A stretch of DNA of 64,000 nt from Firmicutes bacterium HGW-Firmicutes-1 (GCA_002841625.1 PHAG01000003.1:169267-233266); one strand, 5' to 3'. Counted from the stretch's first letter, positions 28,690 through 37,727 are shown. The notes: generated by a model from the letters alone, not told the origin. A program made the numbers and translations.

Positions 28690-28720
28690 TCGTTAACCTC
28701 ATTCTTATTTTAGTTTACAA
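28690..28720 (-). promoter_or_regulatory. BirA-type biotin operator
   Basis: On the minus strand TTGTAAAC, 15 bases, GTTAACGA: close to the BirA operator of Gram-positive bacteria (TTGTAAAC-N14..16-GTTTACAA). It lies between the -10 box and the start codon and covers the ribosome site. Confidence 0.7.
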
Positions 28721-28722
28721 TC

Positions 28723-28751
28723 ATTATACAAAACACCCCTCGTATTGTCAA
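28723..28751 (-). promoter_or_regulatory. consensus SigA promoter of bioY
   Basis: TTGACA, 17-base spacer, TATAAT: both hexamers perfect. Confidence 0.9.
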
Positions 28752-28793
28752 CTATTTTCCAAATCAAGTTGACGCTTCGAAGGGCAATTATGA

Positions 28794-29204
28794 TTATATC
28801 TTAATATCATTATTTGAAATCCGTAATGCCAAATCTTTGATTTTTTCCTCAATAAGCTTTACCGTCTGAGTAAAAACCTCATCACCTTTTCCTGTAGGAT
28901 CATCTAATCCCCAATCCTCAACATGCTTAGATGGTAAGTAAGGACATACAACATTGCATCCCATTTTAATTGCAATATCTATAGGTGGAATGTCTTCTAT
29001 TAACTTAGAACGATGAGAAGCATTCATGTCTACACCATACAAATCCTTTACTATTCTTACAGCATCTTGATTAATTTGTGGTTTTAACTCTGTACCAGCA
29101 GAATATGATTCGAATATATCTGACGCAAATAATTTTCCTAGCGCTTCAGCCATTTGAGATCTACAAGAATTGTGAACACAAATAAAAGCTACTTTTGGTT
29201 TCAT
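28794..29204 (-). CDS. Arsenate reductase-like low-molecular-weight phosphatase
   Basis: 136 aa. The N-terminal P-loop VHNSCRSQMAEA (Cys13 in CVHNSCRS region) and the C-terminal DWGLDDPTG match the thioredoxin-coupled ArsC/LMW protein tyrosine phosphatase family. Two further cysteines (CNVVC, about residues 77-81) could serve in the reductase disulfide relay. It may reduce arsenate, but no ars operon genes are nearby and a phosphatase role is possible. CAAGGAGG precedes the ATG. Confidence 0.85.
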   Translation of the reverse strand: MKPKVAFICVHNSCRSQMAEALGKLFASDIFESYSAGTELKPQINQDAVRIVKDLYGVDMNASHRSKLIEDIPPIDIAIKMGCNVVCPYLPSKHVEDWGLDDPTGKGDEVFTQTVKLIEEKIKDLALRISNNDIKI

Positions 29205-29299
29205 AAAATTACCTCCTTGAAAATTGTACTATATATATATTGTGATAATTATTCTCATTTGTCAATCGTTATAGGAATTCTTAACATATACTTTACATA

Positions 29300-30574
29300 C
29301 TAAGAATTCTTATTAATCATAATATTTAGTATGTACTTGTCCGTCTCTTCCATACCTTTAGAGCCAATATAGGTAAGATTTTCTATGCATCTTTCAATAT
29401 CTTCATCAATAATTCCGTCATCTTTTGATATTTGCATGTTGTTTAGAGATAAGAGCATCGCGTTAAAAGCTGACTCAACTACTGTTGCAACTTTTAATGC
29501 ACAACCAGTTTTCGCTCCATCACAAATCATACCACTCACATCACCAATTACATTTTTAATGGTTGAAAATATTTGATGTAGGTTACCTCCCATTAACAGG
29601 GTCATCCCGCACCCAGATCCGATAGCCGCTGCAATTGCACCACATAATGCAGATAACCTTCCTAATCTTTTCTTAATATGAATCGCTACCAAATGACTTA
29701 GTATCAAAGCCCTCGCTAAATCTTCATCAGATTTTTCCAACCACTCCGCTACAGCAACCACTGGCAAGGTTACGGTTATTCCTTGATTACCACTTCCAGA
29801 ATTGGTCATTACCGGTGACATACACCCATCCATTCTTGCATCTGAAGCAGCTGCGGTAAGACGTATTGCATAATTTTTCATATCATCTGCTAGTAAAAGG
29901 TTATCTATATTTTTTTGAAAGGTTTTACCAACTTTTAGACCATAATCCTTATCCAATCCTTCTAGCGCAATACTCTTGTTCATATATGCACCTTCAAGAA
30001 TAAACAAAATATCTTGAAGGGCTACATTTTGTGTAAAATCATAAATTTCTTTGATACTCGTCTCAGATCTCATTACCTCATCAAGGTTTTTTATTGTTTG
30101 TTCTTTAGCTAAAAGTATTTCGCTATCTCTTTTTACATAAATGATGTTCGTATGATTCTCCTGTATGATTACTTGAGCTGCATGTTCTTTACCTGAAACT
30201 ATCGCCTCTATGTATAGCTTGTTTTTGCTTTCTGATATTTCAATTTCAATCATTCCTTTGCTAATTAACCCCTTAGCCAAATCAACATCTTCATGTTTAA
30301 CACTAGCCAAAACTTGTAGCCCCATAGCTTCATTGCCTATAAGACAACCAAGTGCTGCAGCGATATGAATACCAACCTCCCTAGTTCCGGGAATACCAAC
30401 ACCCATTGCATTTTTTATTATATTTGGACTTAGGCTTAAGACAATTTTCTCAACAGCTTCTCCAAGAACAGCTCTTGCTTTTGCAACACATAAAGCAATT
30501 GCAATCGGTTCTGTACAGCCAGTACCTGGCTTCACTTCTTCATCAATTAATTTGAGATATCCAATGGAATCCAT
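29300..30574 (-). CDS. L-cysteine desulfidase / serine dehydratase-alpha family protein (UPF0597)
   Basis: 424 aa. PGTGCTEPIAIAL near the N-terminus, MSPVMTNSGSGNQG in the middle and CGAIAAAIGSGCGMT with a final DGAKTGCALK provide cysteines likely to bind an iron-sulfur cluster. The family includes archaeal L-cysteine desulfidase and the CyuA/YhaM cysteine desulfhydrases, which release sulfide, ammonia and pyruvate. GAAGGAT precedes the ATG. It stands alone, so the natural substrate is inferred from the family. Confidence 0.85.
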   Translation of the reverse strand: MDSIGYLKLIDEEVKPGTGCTEPIAIALCVAKARAVLGEAVEKIVLSLSPNIIKNAMGVGIPGTREVGIHIAAALGCLIGNEAMGLQVLASVKHEDVDLAKGLISKGMIEIEISESKNKLYIEAIVSGKEHAAQVIIQENHTNIIYVKRDSEILLAKEQTIKNLDEVMRSETSIKEIYDFTQNVALQDILFILEGAYMNKSIALEGLDKDYGLKVGKTFQKNIDNLLLADDMKNYAIRLTAAASDARMDGCMSPVMTNSGSGNQGITVTLPVVAVAEWLEKSDEDLARALILSHLVAIHIKKRLGRLSALCGAIAAAIGSGCGMTLLMGGNLHQIFSTIKNVIGDVSGMICDGAKTGCALKVATVVESAFNAMLLSLNNMQISKDDGIIDEDIERCIENLTYIGSKGMEETDKYILNIMINKNS

Positions 30575-30684
30575 AAATTATCCTTCTTTCTCTAATGATT
30601 AGATTATTCATTTTAATAATCTGTTCTATTCATGACAAATATAAAGTTTTTTTTCATATATGCAACTAAAATCTGACATTTATA

Positions 30685-30695
30685 CATATACTATA
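30685..30695 (+). promoter_or_regulatory. candidate mother-cell sporulation promoter
   Basis: CATATACTATA, fitting the SigK -10 pattern CATAnnnTA, with an AC 18 bases upstream. The same 11-mer lies at the same distance (37-38 bases) before the sleC start codon. The sequence from 30575 to here shows nothing else. Confidence 0.45.
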
Positions 30696-30722
30696 GTATC
30701 AATATAAAGGGAGGTCTTTTTG

Positions 30723-30893
30723 ATGAAGATAACAAAACGCCTTGACACTAAAACCATCCTTAATTTGACATTTTTTTCTAATATTAAAATCAACTTGCCA
30801 GTTATTCCACAATTTCAAATCAAGCCTCTTCATTTAGTAATATGCCTCGAAGTTTTCATATTACTTATAGGCCATATTCAACTAATTCCATAA
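30723..30893 (+). CDS. 56-aa hypothetical protein, possible sporulation gene
   Basis: ATG with AAAGGGAGG nine bases upstream. The product has a basic N-terminus and a hydrophobic C-terminal third (LVICLEVFILLIG), possibly membrane-associated. I do not recognise it. The shared CATATACTATA element suggests mother-cell expression like sleC. It is followed by repeats and then a terminator at 31112-31134. Confidence 0.55.
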   Translation: MKITKRLDTKTILNLTFFSNIKINLPVIPQFQIKPLHLVICLEVFILLIGHIQLIP

Positions 30894-30919
30894 AACCCTT
30901 TACTGAGATTATTCCACTT

Positions 30920-31090
30920 CAGACTGTCGACAAAAGCATTTTTTCAGATAGGTGTATTCATTATTGGCAGTAAGCGTTCATTTTTCTGGCCTTACCCTTC
31001 GGCCGGTCAGGCGAAAAATGAACACTTACTGCCTTTCGTATTCATCTAGAAGAAAAAATGCTTTTATCTCTGATTTGTTAATTGATAGTC
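30920..31090. repeat. Repeat family D, copy 2 (inverted)
   Basis: Inverted copy of 24365-24533. Outer arms at 30932-30946 and 31051-31065, identical 134-base span, apex CCCTTCGGCCGGTCAGGC. Differences from copy 1 are few and mostly in the region between outer and inner arms. Confidence 0.85.
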
Positions 31091-31111
31091 AATTAAATTG
31101 TCAACAACCGG

Positions 31112-31134
31112 AAGCGGATTATTCCGCTTTTTTT
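31112..31134 (+). terminator. intrinsic terminator
   Basis: Arms AAGCGG and CCGCTT with a 6-base loop and T7. It is the first terminator after the 56-aa gene and abuts a family B repeat. Confidence 0.7.
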
Positions 31135-31135
31135 A

Positions 31136-31228
31136 TCCAGTAGGAAAGTTCTACTTTCCACGAAGCATAGAACAAAGCGTTAGATAGCATAAATTATTAT
31201 GTAACGCGCTGACAAGCGCTTTGTTCTT
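31136..31228. repeat. Repeat family B, copy 1
   Basis: A 93-base element: hairpin GGAAAGT/ACTTTCC next to a larger hairpin with ends AGAACAAAGCG/CGCTTTGTTCT. Near-identical copies lie inverted at 45512-45606 and 61989-62079. The following 180 bases up to topB show only a weak palindrome (TTGATTAAA/TTTAATCA). Confidence 0.85.
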
Positions 31229-31408
31229 AACTGAAAACCTTCATGTGATTGTTTCCTTTGATTGTTTCCTTTTTCTTTACTCCATTGATTAAATATGTTT
31301 TAATCATATTGTAGGTTTTATACATAGACCTGTCAACAACCAAATGCGTATATATAGGAGTTAATCAATTTTACTTAGCTCCGAGAATTTCTAGAAAGGA
31401 ACTTATCT

Positions 31409-33583
31409 ATGAATAAAATATTAGTACTAGCTGAAAAACCTTCCGTTGGAAGAGATCTCGCGAGGGTTCTTAAATGCTCAAAGAAAGGAAATGGTTACTT
31501 AGAAGGAGACTCCTACATCGTTACTTGGGCCTTAGGTCATCTTGTTACTTTAGCAGATCCTGAAAAATACGATGTCAAATATAAATCCTGGCAGATGGAA
31601 GATTTGCCTATGTTACCCGCGAACTTAAAGCTTGATGTGATTGCAAAAACGAGCAAGCAATTTCATGCTGTAAAAGCACAAATGCTAAGATTAGATGTTA
31701 AGGATATCATCATTGCTACAGATGCAGGACGTGAGGGCGAACTTGTTGCAAGATGGATTATAGAAAAAGCAGCTGTCAAAAAGCCTATCAAACGATTATG
31801 GATATCTTCAGTTACGGATCAAGCCATTCGGAATGGATTTAATTCCCTTAAACCAGGAGCTCAATATAATAATCTTTATAGTGCTGCAGTAGCTCGAGCT
31901 GAAGCAGACTGGTATGTTGGTTTGAATGCAACTAGGGCATTAACGTGTAAATACAATGCTCAACTTTCTTGTGGTAGAGTGCAAACTCCTACTCTTGCCA
32001 TAATTGCTGGCAGAGAAAGAGAAATACAGAATTTTAAACCTGTAGATTATTATGGTATAACTGCTGCTGTGAATGGTTTCACACTTACTTGGCATGATGC
32101 TCAAACCAACGAAGCAAGAAGCTTTGATAAAGCCAAATGCGAAAGAATATTAAAAGAGACAGATCATCATAAATGCGAAGTTGTCTCAATGACAAAAACT
32201 CCAAAAAAAACTTACTCACCAAAGCTATATGATCTTACTGAACTTCAAAGGGATGCCAATAAATTTTTTGGTTTTTCTGCAAAAGATACCTTATCAATTA
32301 TGCAAGCCTTATATGAAAGACACAAAGTATTAACCTACCCAAGAACAGACTCAAGGTACATTACTACCGATCTAGTTCCTACTCTAAAAGATCGCTTAAA
32401 AGCATGCTCTATCGGTAATTATGCAAAATTCACAAGAAAACTTTTATTATCACCAATCATGGGAAACAGCTCATTTGTAGACAATAGTAAGGTATCAGAT
32501 CATCATGCAATTATTCCAACTGAAGAAACAGTATTGCTCTCTAATTTATCAGACAAAGAGTTTAAAATATATGACCTCGTTGTCAAACGTTTTCTTGCTG
32601 TTCTATATCCACCTTTTGAATTTACTGCAGTTACTATAAAAAGCAAAATTGGAAAAGAGTTCTTCTTTGCCAAAGGAAAAATTGTTCAAGAAGACGGTTG
32701 GAAAGCAGTATACGGTAACACCGTTGAAGATGAAGGAGATGGAACTGACCAACGTTTGCCAGAAGTAAAGCAAGGCGACGTTTTGCCTTTGGTTTCTCTT
32801 GAAATGACTCATGGAAAAACAAAACCACCTTCCCCTTTTAATGAAGCAACCTTACTTACTGCTATGGAAAGCCCTGCAAAATATGCCAATAGTCAAAATT
32901 CCGAGTTGATGAAAACCCTAGGTGAAACTGGAGGTCTTGGTACTGTTGCGACCCGTGCAGATATTATTGAAAAGTTGTTCGATAGTTTCCTAATTGAAAA
33001 AAGGAATAATACAATTTATATGACTTCTAAAGGTTTTCAGCTACTTGAACTAGTACCTGAAGAACTTAAGTCGCCATTGCTCACAGCAAAATGGGAGCAA
33101 AACTTAGGATATATTTCAAAAGGCACCTTAAATAAAAATACATTTATCGATGAAATGAAAGCATATACACAAAAGATTGTACTGGACATTAAGAACAGCA
33201 CTGATCAATTTAAACACAATAATTTAACTGGTAACAAATGCCCAGAATGCGGAAAATTTATGCTCGAGGTGAATGGTAAGAAGGGAAAAATGCTGGTATG
33301 CCAAGACAGAGATTGTGGTTATAGAAAAAGTGAAGTTATTGTCACAAATGCAAGATGCCCTAATTGTCATAAAAAGCTTGAGTTACGTGGCTCCGGAGAA
33401 GGACAAATATTTTTCTGTAAATGTGGCCACAAAGAAAAGCTTACTGCTTTTAATGAGCGCAGAAAAGGAAGCAATCAGAATGTTTCTAAAACCGATGTTT
33501 CTAAGTATCTTAATCAACAGAATAAGAAGGAAGAACCTATTGTTAATTCTGCGTTTGCGGACTTATTGAATAAATTGAAATGA
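31409..33583 (+). CDS. topB: DNA topoisomerase III
   Basis: 724 aa type IA topoisomerase. The Toprim start VLAEKPSVGRDLARVL, the acidic DAGREGEL and the active site YPRTDSRY (Tyr310) are intact. The C-terminus has a zinc finger (CPECGKFM ... CQDRDCGYR) and a second cysteine pattern (CPNCHKK, CKCGH). It relaxes negative supercoils and decatenates DNA. AAAGGAAC precedes the ATG. Single gene ended by a terminator, with no plasmid-type neighbours. Confidence 0.96.
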   Translation: MNKILVLAEKPSVGRDLARVLKCSKKGNGYLEGDSYIVTWALGHLVTLADPEKYDVKYKSWQMEDLPMLPANLKLDVIAKTSKQFHAVKAQMLRLDVKDIIIATDAGREGELVARWIIEKAAVKKPIKRLWISSVTDQAIRNGFNSLKPGAQYNNLYSAAVARAEADWYVGLNATRALTCKYNAQLSCGRVQTPTLAIIAGREREIQNFKPVDYYGITAAVNGFTLTWHDAQTNEARSFDKAKCERILKETDHHKCEVVSMTKTPKKTYSPKLYDLTELQRDANKFFGFSAKDTLSIMQALYERHKVLTYPRTDSRYITTDLVPTLKDRLKACSIGNYAKFTRKLLLSPIMGNSSFVDNSKVSDHHAIIPTEETVLLSNLSDKEFKIYDLVVKRFLAVLYPPFEFTAVTIKSKIGKEFFFAKGKIVQEDGWKAVYGNTVEDEGDGTDQRLPEVKQGDVLPLVSLEMTHGKTKPPSPFNEATLLTAMESPAKYANSQNSELMKTLGETGGLGTVATRADIIEKLFDSFLIEKRNNTIYMTSKGFQLLELVPEELKSPLLTAKWEQNLGYISKGTLNKNTFIDEMKAYTQKIVLDIKNSTDQFKHNNLTGNKCPECGKFMLEVNGKKGKMLVCQDRDCGYRKSEVIVTNARCPNCHKKLELRGSGEGQIFFCKCGHKEKLTAFNERRKGSNQNVSKTDVSKYLNQQNKKEEPIVNSAFADLLNKLK

Positions 33584-33624
33584 TCATTGCAAGGTGTGGT
33601 GTATAAAAAAAGAGATATGAAAGG

Positions 33625-33657
33625 ATGACTTCAAAGTTCAATTGGAGTCATTTTTTT
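33625..33657 (+). terminator. terminator after topB
   Basis: Arms ATGACT(T)CAA and TTG(G)AGTCAT followed by T7. Confidence 0.85.
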
Positions 33658-33716
33658 GCTTCTATAGAGTTATAGTTAGCATTGTTTTTTGCTTCGTCCA
33701 TTAGTTAAATGTAAAC

Positions 33717-33759
33717 TGTCCTTTTTAAATAGTGATAATTGTCACTTTTAGAAAGGACA
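33717..33759 (+). promoter_or_regulatory. palindromic operator-like site at the pdxS promoter
   Basis: Near-perfect 43-base palindrome: TGTCCTTTTTAAATAGTGA facing TCACTTTTAGAAAGGACA. Its right half overlaps a plausible promoter, TTGTCA (33739-33744), 17 bases, TATGTA. It could be the operator of a vitamin B6 regulator or a transcript hairpin. Confidence 0.5.
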
Positions 33760-33807
33760 ATTATGTATTATTATTTATTTATTAATAAATTTAGGAGGTA
33801 ATAAAAG

Positions 33808-34680
33808 ATGAATGAAAGATATAAATTAAATAAGAATCTTGCTCAGATGTTAAAAGGTGGGGTTATTATGGATGTCGTTAATAGAGAACAAGCAATCATT
33901 GCTGAGAAGGCAGGAGCTGTTGCAGTTATGGCTTTAGAGAGAGTTCCTTCTGATATTAGAAGAGATGGAGGGGTCGCTAGGATGTCTGATCCTAAAATGA
34001 TAAAAGAGATCATGGAGGCCGTTAGTATTCCTGTTATGGCTAAAGTAAGAATTGGTCATTTTGTTGAAGCGCAAATATTAGAAAGCTTAGGTGTGGATTA
34101 TATCGATGAAAGCGAGGTGCTCACGCCTGCTGATGATTTGTATCATATTGATAAGGCTAGCTGTGAGGTTCCTTTTGTTTGTGGTGCTAAAAACTTAGGT
34201 GAGGCTCTTAGACGAATTGGTGAAGGTGCTTCCATGATTAGAACAAAAGGCGAAGCTGGGACTGGTAATGTTGTTGAAGCTGTTCGTCATATGAGAACCA
34301 TTAATACGGAAATTAGACAGCTTCAAGGTTTACCTGTAGAAGAGCTCATGACTTATGCTAAAAATTTATGTGCTCCTTATGAGCTTGTAAAGCAGATTGC
34401 AGAAACTGGTAAGCTGCCAGTAGTAAATTTTGCAGCTGGAGGTATTGCTACTCCAGCAGATGCAGCACTCATGATGCAGTTAGGATGTGACGGAGTATTT
34501 GTTGGCTCTGGCATATTCAAGTCTAATAATCCAGAAAAGCGTGCGCAAGCCATTGTTAAGGCCGTTACTTATTATAATGATCCTAAAATTCTTGCAGAGG
34601 TTTCAGAAGATTTAGGAGAAGCCATGGTGGGTCTTGAAATTGATAACCTTGAGAATCAATTTGCAAAAAGAGGATGGTAA
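33808..34680 (+). CDS. pdxS: Pyridoxal 5'-phosphate synthase subunit PdxS
   Basis: 290 aa (beta/alpha)8 synthase. [40 protein letters not shown] and [15 protein letters not shown] are family signatures including the catalytic lysines. It builds PLP from ribose 5-phosphate, glyceraldehyde 3-phosphate and ammonia supplied by PdxT. TTAGGAGG precedes the ATG; pdxT follows after four bases. Confidence 0.98.
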   Translation: MNERYKLNKNLAQMLKGGVIMDVVNREQAIIAEKAGAVAVMALERVPSDIRRDGGVARMSDPKMIKEIMEAVSIPVMAKVRIGHFVEAQILESLGVDYIDESEVLTPADDLYHIDKASCEVPFVCGAKNLGEALRRIGEGASMIRTKGEAGTGNVVEAVRHMRTINTEIRQLQGLPVEELMTYAKNLCAPYELVKQIAETGKLPVVNFAAGGIATPADAALMMQLGCDGVFVGSGIFKSNNPEKRAQAIVKAVTYYNDPKILAEVSEDLGEAMVGLEIDNLENQFAKRGW

Positions 34681-34684
34681 AGAA

Positions 34685-35260
34685 ATGAAAATAGGAATTT
34701 TGGCGCTTCAAGGTTCCGTTATTGAGCATATTCAAATGTTTCATGAAATAAGTGGCGTTGAAGCATTCCCCTTGAAATATGAAGAAGAATTAGAGCAAGT
34801 TGATGGCATTGTAATACCTGGTGGAGAAAGTACTACGATTAGAAAGCTCTTAATAGACTTCCATCTTTTAGAACCACTTCAAGAAAGAATAAAGAATGGA
34901 TTACCTGTATGGGGAACATGTGCTGGCTTGATTATTCTGGCAAAAACTGTTGATGGGTTGAAGAATCCATCAATTGGCACAATGGATATATGTGCTCATC
35001 GAAATGCATATGGCAGGCAGAAGGATAGTTTTATTGTGGAGGCAATGATACCTCAAATAAGTGAGGGTCCAGTTCCACTTATATTTATAAGAGCACCCTA
35101 TATTTCAGAGGTTGGTCCTCATGTTGAAATACTTAAAATAGTTCATAATCATATTGTAGCAGCTAGGGAAAAAAATATGTTGGTAACAGCTTTTCATCCT
35201 GAACTAACACAAAATCTATCAACACATAAATATTTTTTATCTATGATCAATAACAAATAA
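34685..35260 (+). CDS. pdxT: Pyridoxal 5'-phosphate synthase glutaminase PdxT
   Basis: 191 aa from the ATG at 34685 (MKIGILALQGSV), the normal family start; a longer in-frame reading overlaps pdxS and is unlikely. The class I glutaminase triad is visible: Cys79 in GTCAGLI and the His/Glu of FHPEL near the C-terminus, plus GGESTT. It hydrolyses glutamine and passes ammonia to PdxS. Confidence 0.98.
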   Translation: MKIGILALQGSVIEHIQMFHEISGVEAFPLKYEEELEQVDGIVIPGGESTTIRKLLIDFHLLEPLQERIKNGLPVWGTCAGLIILAKTVDGLKNPSIGTMDICAHRNAYGRQKDSFIVEAMIPQISEGPVPLIFIRAPYISEVGPHVEILKIVHNHIVAAREKNMLVTAFHPELTQNLSTHKYFLSMINNK

Positions 35261-35267
35261 ATAATAA

Positions 35268-35312
35268 ACAAGCTGTCTCAAATAGATCATCAAATCTAAG
35301 GAGACAGCTTGT
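35268..35312. terminator. terminator between convergent pdxT and lysC
   Basis: Perfect 12-base arms ACAAGCTGTCTC and GAGACAGCTTGT, three bases from the lysC stop. Confidence 0.8.
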
Positions 35313-35314
35313 AT

Positions 35315-36514
35315 TTAGTCTAGCTCAAACACTTTATGTAGAGCCTCAACTGATTTCTCAAGGTCTTCCTTTTTTACAAGACATGCTATTGTAGATAAAG
35401 AGTCTGCTGTTTGCAGTATTTCCACACCAATCTCAGATAAGCATTTAATAATTTTTGCCATTACACCAGGTACACCCGTCATTTTTTCACCGATCACAGT
35501 AACTTTACAACAATTCTCGATAAAGGAATAGGTAGCCGTGTACCCTTTTAACACTTCTAGCACAACCTTCTTCTTTTCTTCTTCTATGGTAAATACTCTT
35601 CTCTTAGGAAAAATATTGATAATGTCAATAGAAACATTTTTATCGGCCAATTCGCCGAAAAATTTCTCATCATCAATATCACCCTCCACTAAAAATTGAG
35701 CTCTTCCTACCCTATGTGCAATGCTCGTAATGAGCTTTTCCTTTGTCGAGCTCTTTTTATCTAATTTGTTATATTCAGTTATATTCGTTCCATTCAGATT
35801 ATTAAACGTATTTTTTATGATTAAAGGCATTCCTGCTCTTCTTGCAATTTCGACTGCTCTTGGATGTATGACTTTTGCTCCGCTATCTGCCATTTGAAAT
35901 ACTTCTGAATAGCTTATTTCATCAATCAAATTAGCTGTTTTACATATCCTTGGATCTGCGGTCATGATTCCATCTACGTCAGTATATATTTCCACAGATT
36001 CGGCACCTAGTGCTTCTCCTAATAGAACGGCTGATGTGTCACTTCCACCACGTCCAATTGTAGTAACTTCATTGTTGGTTCCTCTACCTTGAAAGCCTGC
36101 AACAATAGGAATAAATCCTTCCTTTAACACGGTCATAAGGTTACTGGTATCTACATCTATAATTTCAGCATTTAAGTGATTATTATTGGTTATGATTCCA
36201 GCAGTCCCTCCAGTCATTGAATATGGCTTTACGCCTTCTTTAAGAAGCATATTTGATAACACTACAGTAGAAATTATTTCACCACAAGACATTAATAAAT
36301 CCATTTCTCTTGGAGAGATTTTGGTGTCTTTCGGTCCAATTAAATTTAATAGAGTATCCGTTGCATAGGGTTGCGGAGATCTACCCATCGCAGACACAAC
36401 GACCACTACCCCATCATAATTATTTTTTGCTTCTAATATTTTTTTAATTGCACATTCTCTATTTTCTTCTGTAGCTAGAGAAGTTCCACCAAATTTCTGT
36501 ACTAATATTTTCAT
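35315..36514 (-). CDS. lysC: Aspartate kinase
   Basis: 399 aa from the ATG at 36514 (MKILVQKFGGTS) with AGGATG upstream. KFGGTS binds ATP and aspartate; GRGGSDTSAV is in the kinase domain. The C-terminal part holds two ACT domains (about residues 265-335 and 340-399, VIGEKMTGVPGVMAKI). It makes aspartyl phosphate for lysine, threonine and methionine, and feeds the dapL/dapF route. I looked for a lysine riboswitch in the 5' region and found none. Confidence 0.96.
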   Translation of the reverse strand: MKILVQKFGGTSLATEENRECAIKKILEAKNNYDGVVVVVSAMGRSPQPYATDTLLNLIGPKDTKISPREMDLLMSCGEIISTVVLSNMLLKEGVKPYSMTGGTAGIITNNNHLNAEIIDVDTSNLMTVLKEGFIPIVAGFQGRGTNNEVTTIGRGGSDTSAVLLGEALGAESVEIYTDVDGIMTADPRICKTANLIDEISYSEVFQMADSGAKVIHPRAVEIARRAGMPLIIKNTFNNLNGTNITEYNKLDKKSSTKEKLITSIAHRVGRAQFLVEGDIDDEKFFGELADKNVSIDIINIFPKRRVFTIEEEKKKVVLEVLKGYTATYSFIENCCKVTVIGEKMTGVPGVMAKIIKCLSEIGVEILQTADSLSTIACLVKKEDLEKSVEALHKVFELD

Positions 36515-36583
36515 ATAACACACACATCCTTATCGTATATTTAAATATGTTTATTTATAGTCTATTTTGAGCATTCCTTTTAA

Positions 36584-36612
36584 ATGCTATCATAGAACTG
36601 AGTTGTTTTCAA
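36584..36612 (-). promoter_or_regulatory. candidate SigA promoter of lysC
   Basis: TTGAAA, 17-base spacer, TAGCAT, about 70 bases before the start codon. Confidence 0.5.
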
Positions 36613-36774
36613 CTACTATAGACTAACTAAAAAAATAATAGTGACTTTTGTAGTATAGAATCTATCCAAATAGTAACTAATTACGGGTTTTTATATTGAC
36701 ATTATAGATAAATTGGTTCAATATAAAAAGGATTGTTATTGATTTATTACATAAAATGGAGGTTCATCATTAAA

Positions 36775-37605
36775 ATGACTCAAAAAAAAGCAGTCATCTA
36801 TATGGTTTTGGCAGCGATACTGTGGAGTACCGCTGGTATGTTAATAAAACTCGTTGACTTACATCCAATGGCTATCGCTGGCATGAGAAGTGGAATTGCA
36901 GCAATCGTAATGTTGCCTTTTATTAACCTTAATAAGGATTTATTCCAAAAAAACAAACTCTTGGGTGCAATCTTATATTCTTTGACAGTAATCCTATTTG
37001 TTAATGCTAATAAACTAACTACATCTGTCAATGCAATTTTCTTGCAATTTACAGCACCTATTTGGGTAGCTCTTTTTTCTAGATGGTTTTTAAAAACCAA
37101 GATTCGTCGTTCGGACTGGATTACTATCATTGTAATTTTTTTTGGAATGGGATTGTTCTTTTTAGATAACTTAAGTACAGGTAGATTAATTGGGAATATA
37201 ATTGGCTTAATAAGTGGTATAACTTTTGCTGGAATGATCATTGCATTTAAACAAGATGGTGCTCCCATTGGCACCGTATTTATTGGTAATGTATTCAATG
37301 CCCTTATATGCTTGCCATTTTATTTTTTAACAGTACCAAATACAGAAAGTATCATTGGACTAGTTCTTTTAGGAGTCTTTCAAGTTGGCCTTGCCTACAT
37401 ACTATATACAAAAGCAATAGGCCATTTAAGCGTAATTGAAGCTATATTGATCCCAGCCTTGGAACCATTGCTTAATCCTATTTGGGTACTCTTAATCATC
37501 CACGAGAGTCCAAGTTCAAAGGCAATAATAGGAGGCATCATTGTTATTTCGGCACTAATTACTAGAAGCATATACCAGGCAAAGAAAATCGGCTATGTAA
37601 ATTGA
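36775..37605 (+). CDS. EamA-family (DMT) transporter
   Basis: 276 aa from the ATG at 36775 (MTQKKAVIYM), with GGAGG 12 bases upstream; upstream in-frame codons lack support. Ten hydrophobic segments in two EamA repeats; AAILWSTAGMLIKLV at the start and ALEPLLNPIWVLLIIHE in the second repeat are typical. It probably exports or imports a small metabolite; the substrate cannot be read from the sequence. The last eight codons (AKKIGYVN-stop) fall inside a family C repeat. Confidence 0.9.
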   Translation: MTQKKAVIYMVLAAILWSTAGMLIKLVDLHPMAIAGMRSGIAAIVMLPFINLNKDLFQKNKLLGAILYSLTVILFVNANKLTTSVNAIFLQFTAPIWVALFSRWFLKTKIRRSDWITIIVIFFGMGLFFLDNLSTGRLIGNIIGLISGITFAGMIIAFKQDGAPIGTVFIGNVFNALICLPFYFLTVPNTESIIGLVLLGVFQVGLAYILYTKAIGHLSVIEAILIPALEPLLNPIWVLLIIHESPSSKAIIGGIIVISALITRSIYQAKKIGYVN

Positions 37606-37706
37606 AATTCTTCAATACATTTCTGCCGCTTTTCCAATTGCTTATGCAATGCTTTATATCAAAAAAGAAAATCGGCTATGTAAATTGAAATTCTTCATTA
37701 CATTTC
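37583..37706. repeat. Repeat family C at the 3' end of the EamA gene, partly duplicated
   Basis: A full unit, AAGAAAATCGGCTATG to GCCGCTTTTCC (37583-37635), covers the EamA stop codon. The first 43 bases of this unit recur at 37664-37706 nearly unchanged (one T for A), a direct duplication with a period of about 82 bases. Confidence 0.8.
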
Positions 37707-37727
37707 GTATACGTCTGGAGTAAAAAA

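Noticed and set aside
30952..31143. 63-codon frame across a family D repeat
   Set aside because: It simply reads through the palindrome; the inverted copy at 24365-24533 gives a similar meaningless frame.
34634..34684. Longer PdxT start overlapping pdxS
   Set aside because: PdxT proteins start MKIGILALQG; the extra residues are out of family and encoded within pdxS.
36515..36774. Possible lysine riboswitch in front of lysC
   Set aside because: The region contains a plausible promoter but neither the conserved AGAGGTGC-type core nor the five-helix arrangement.
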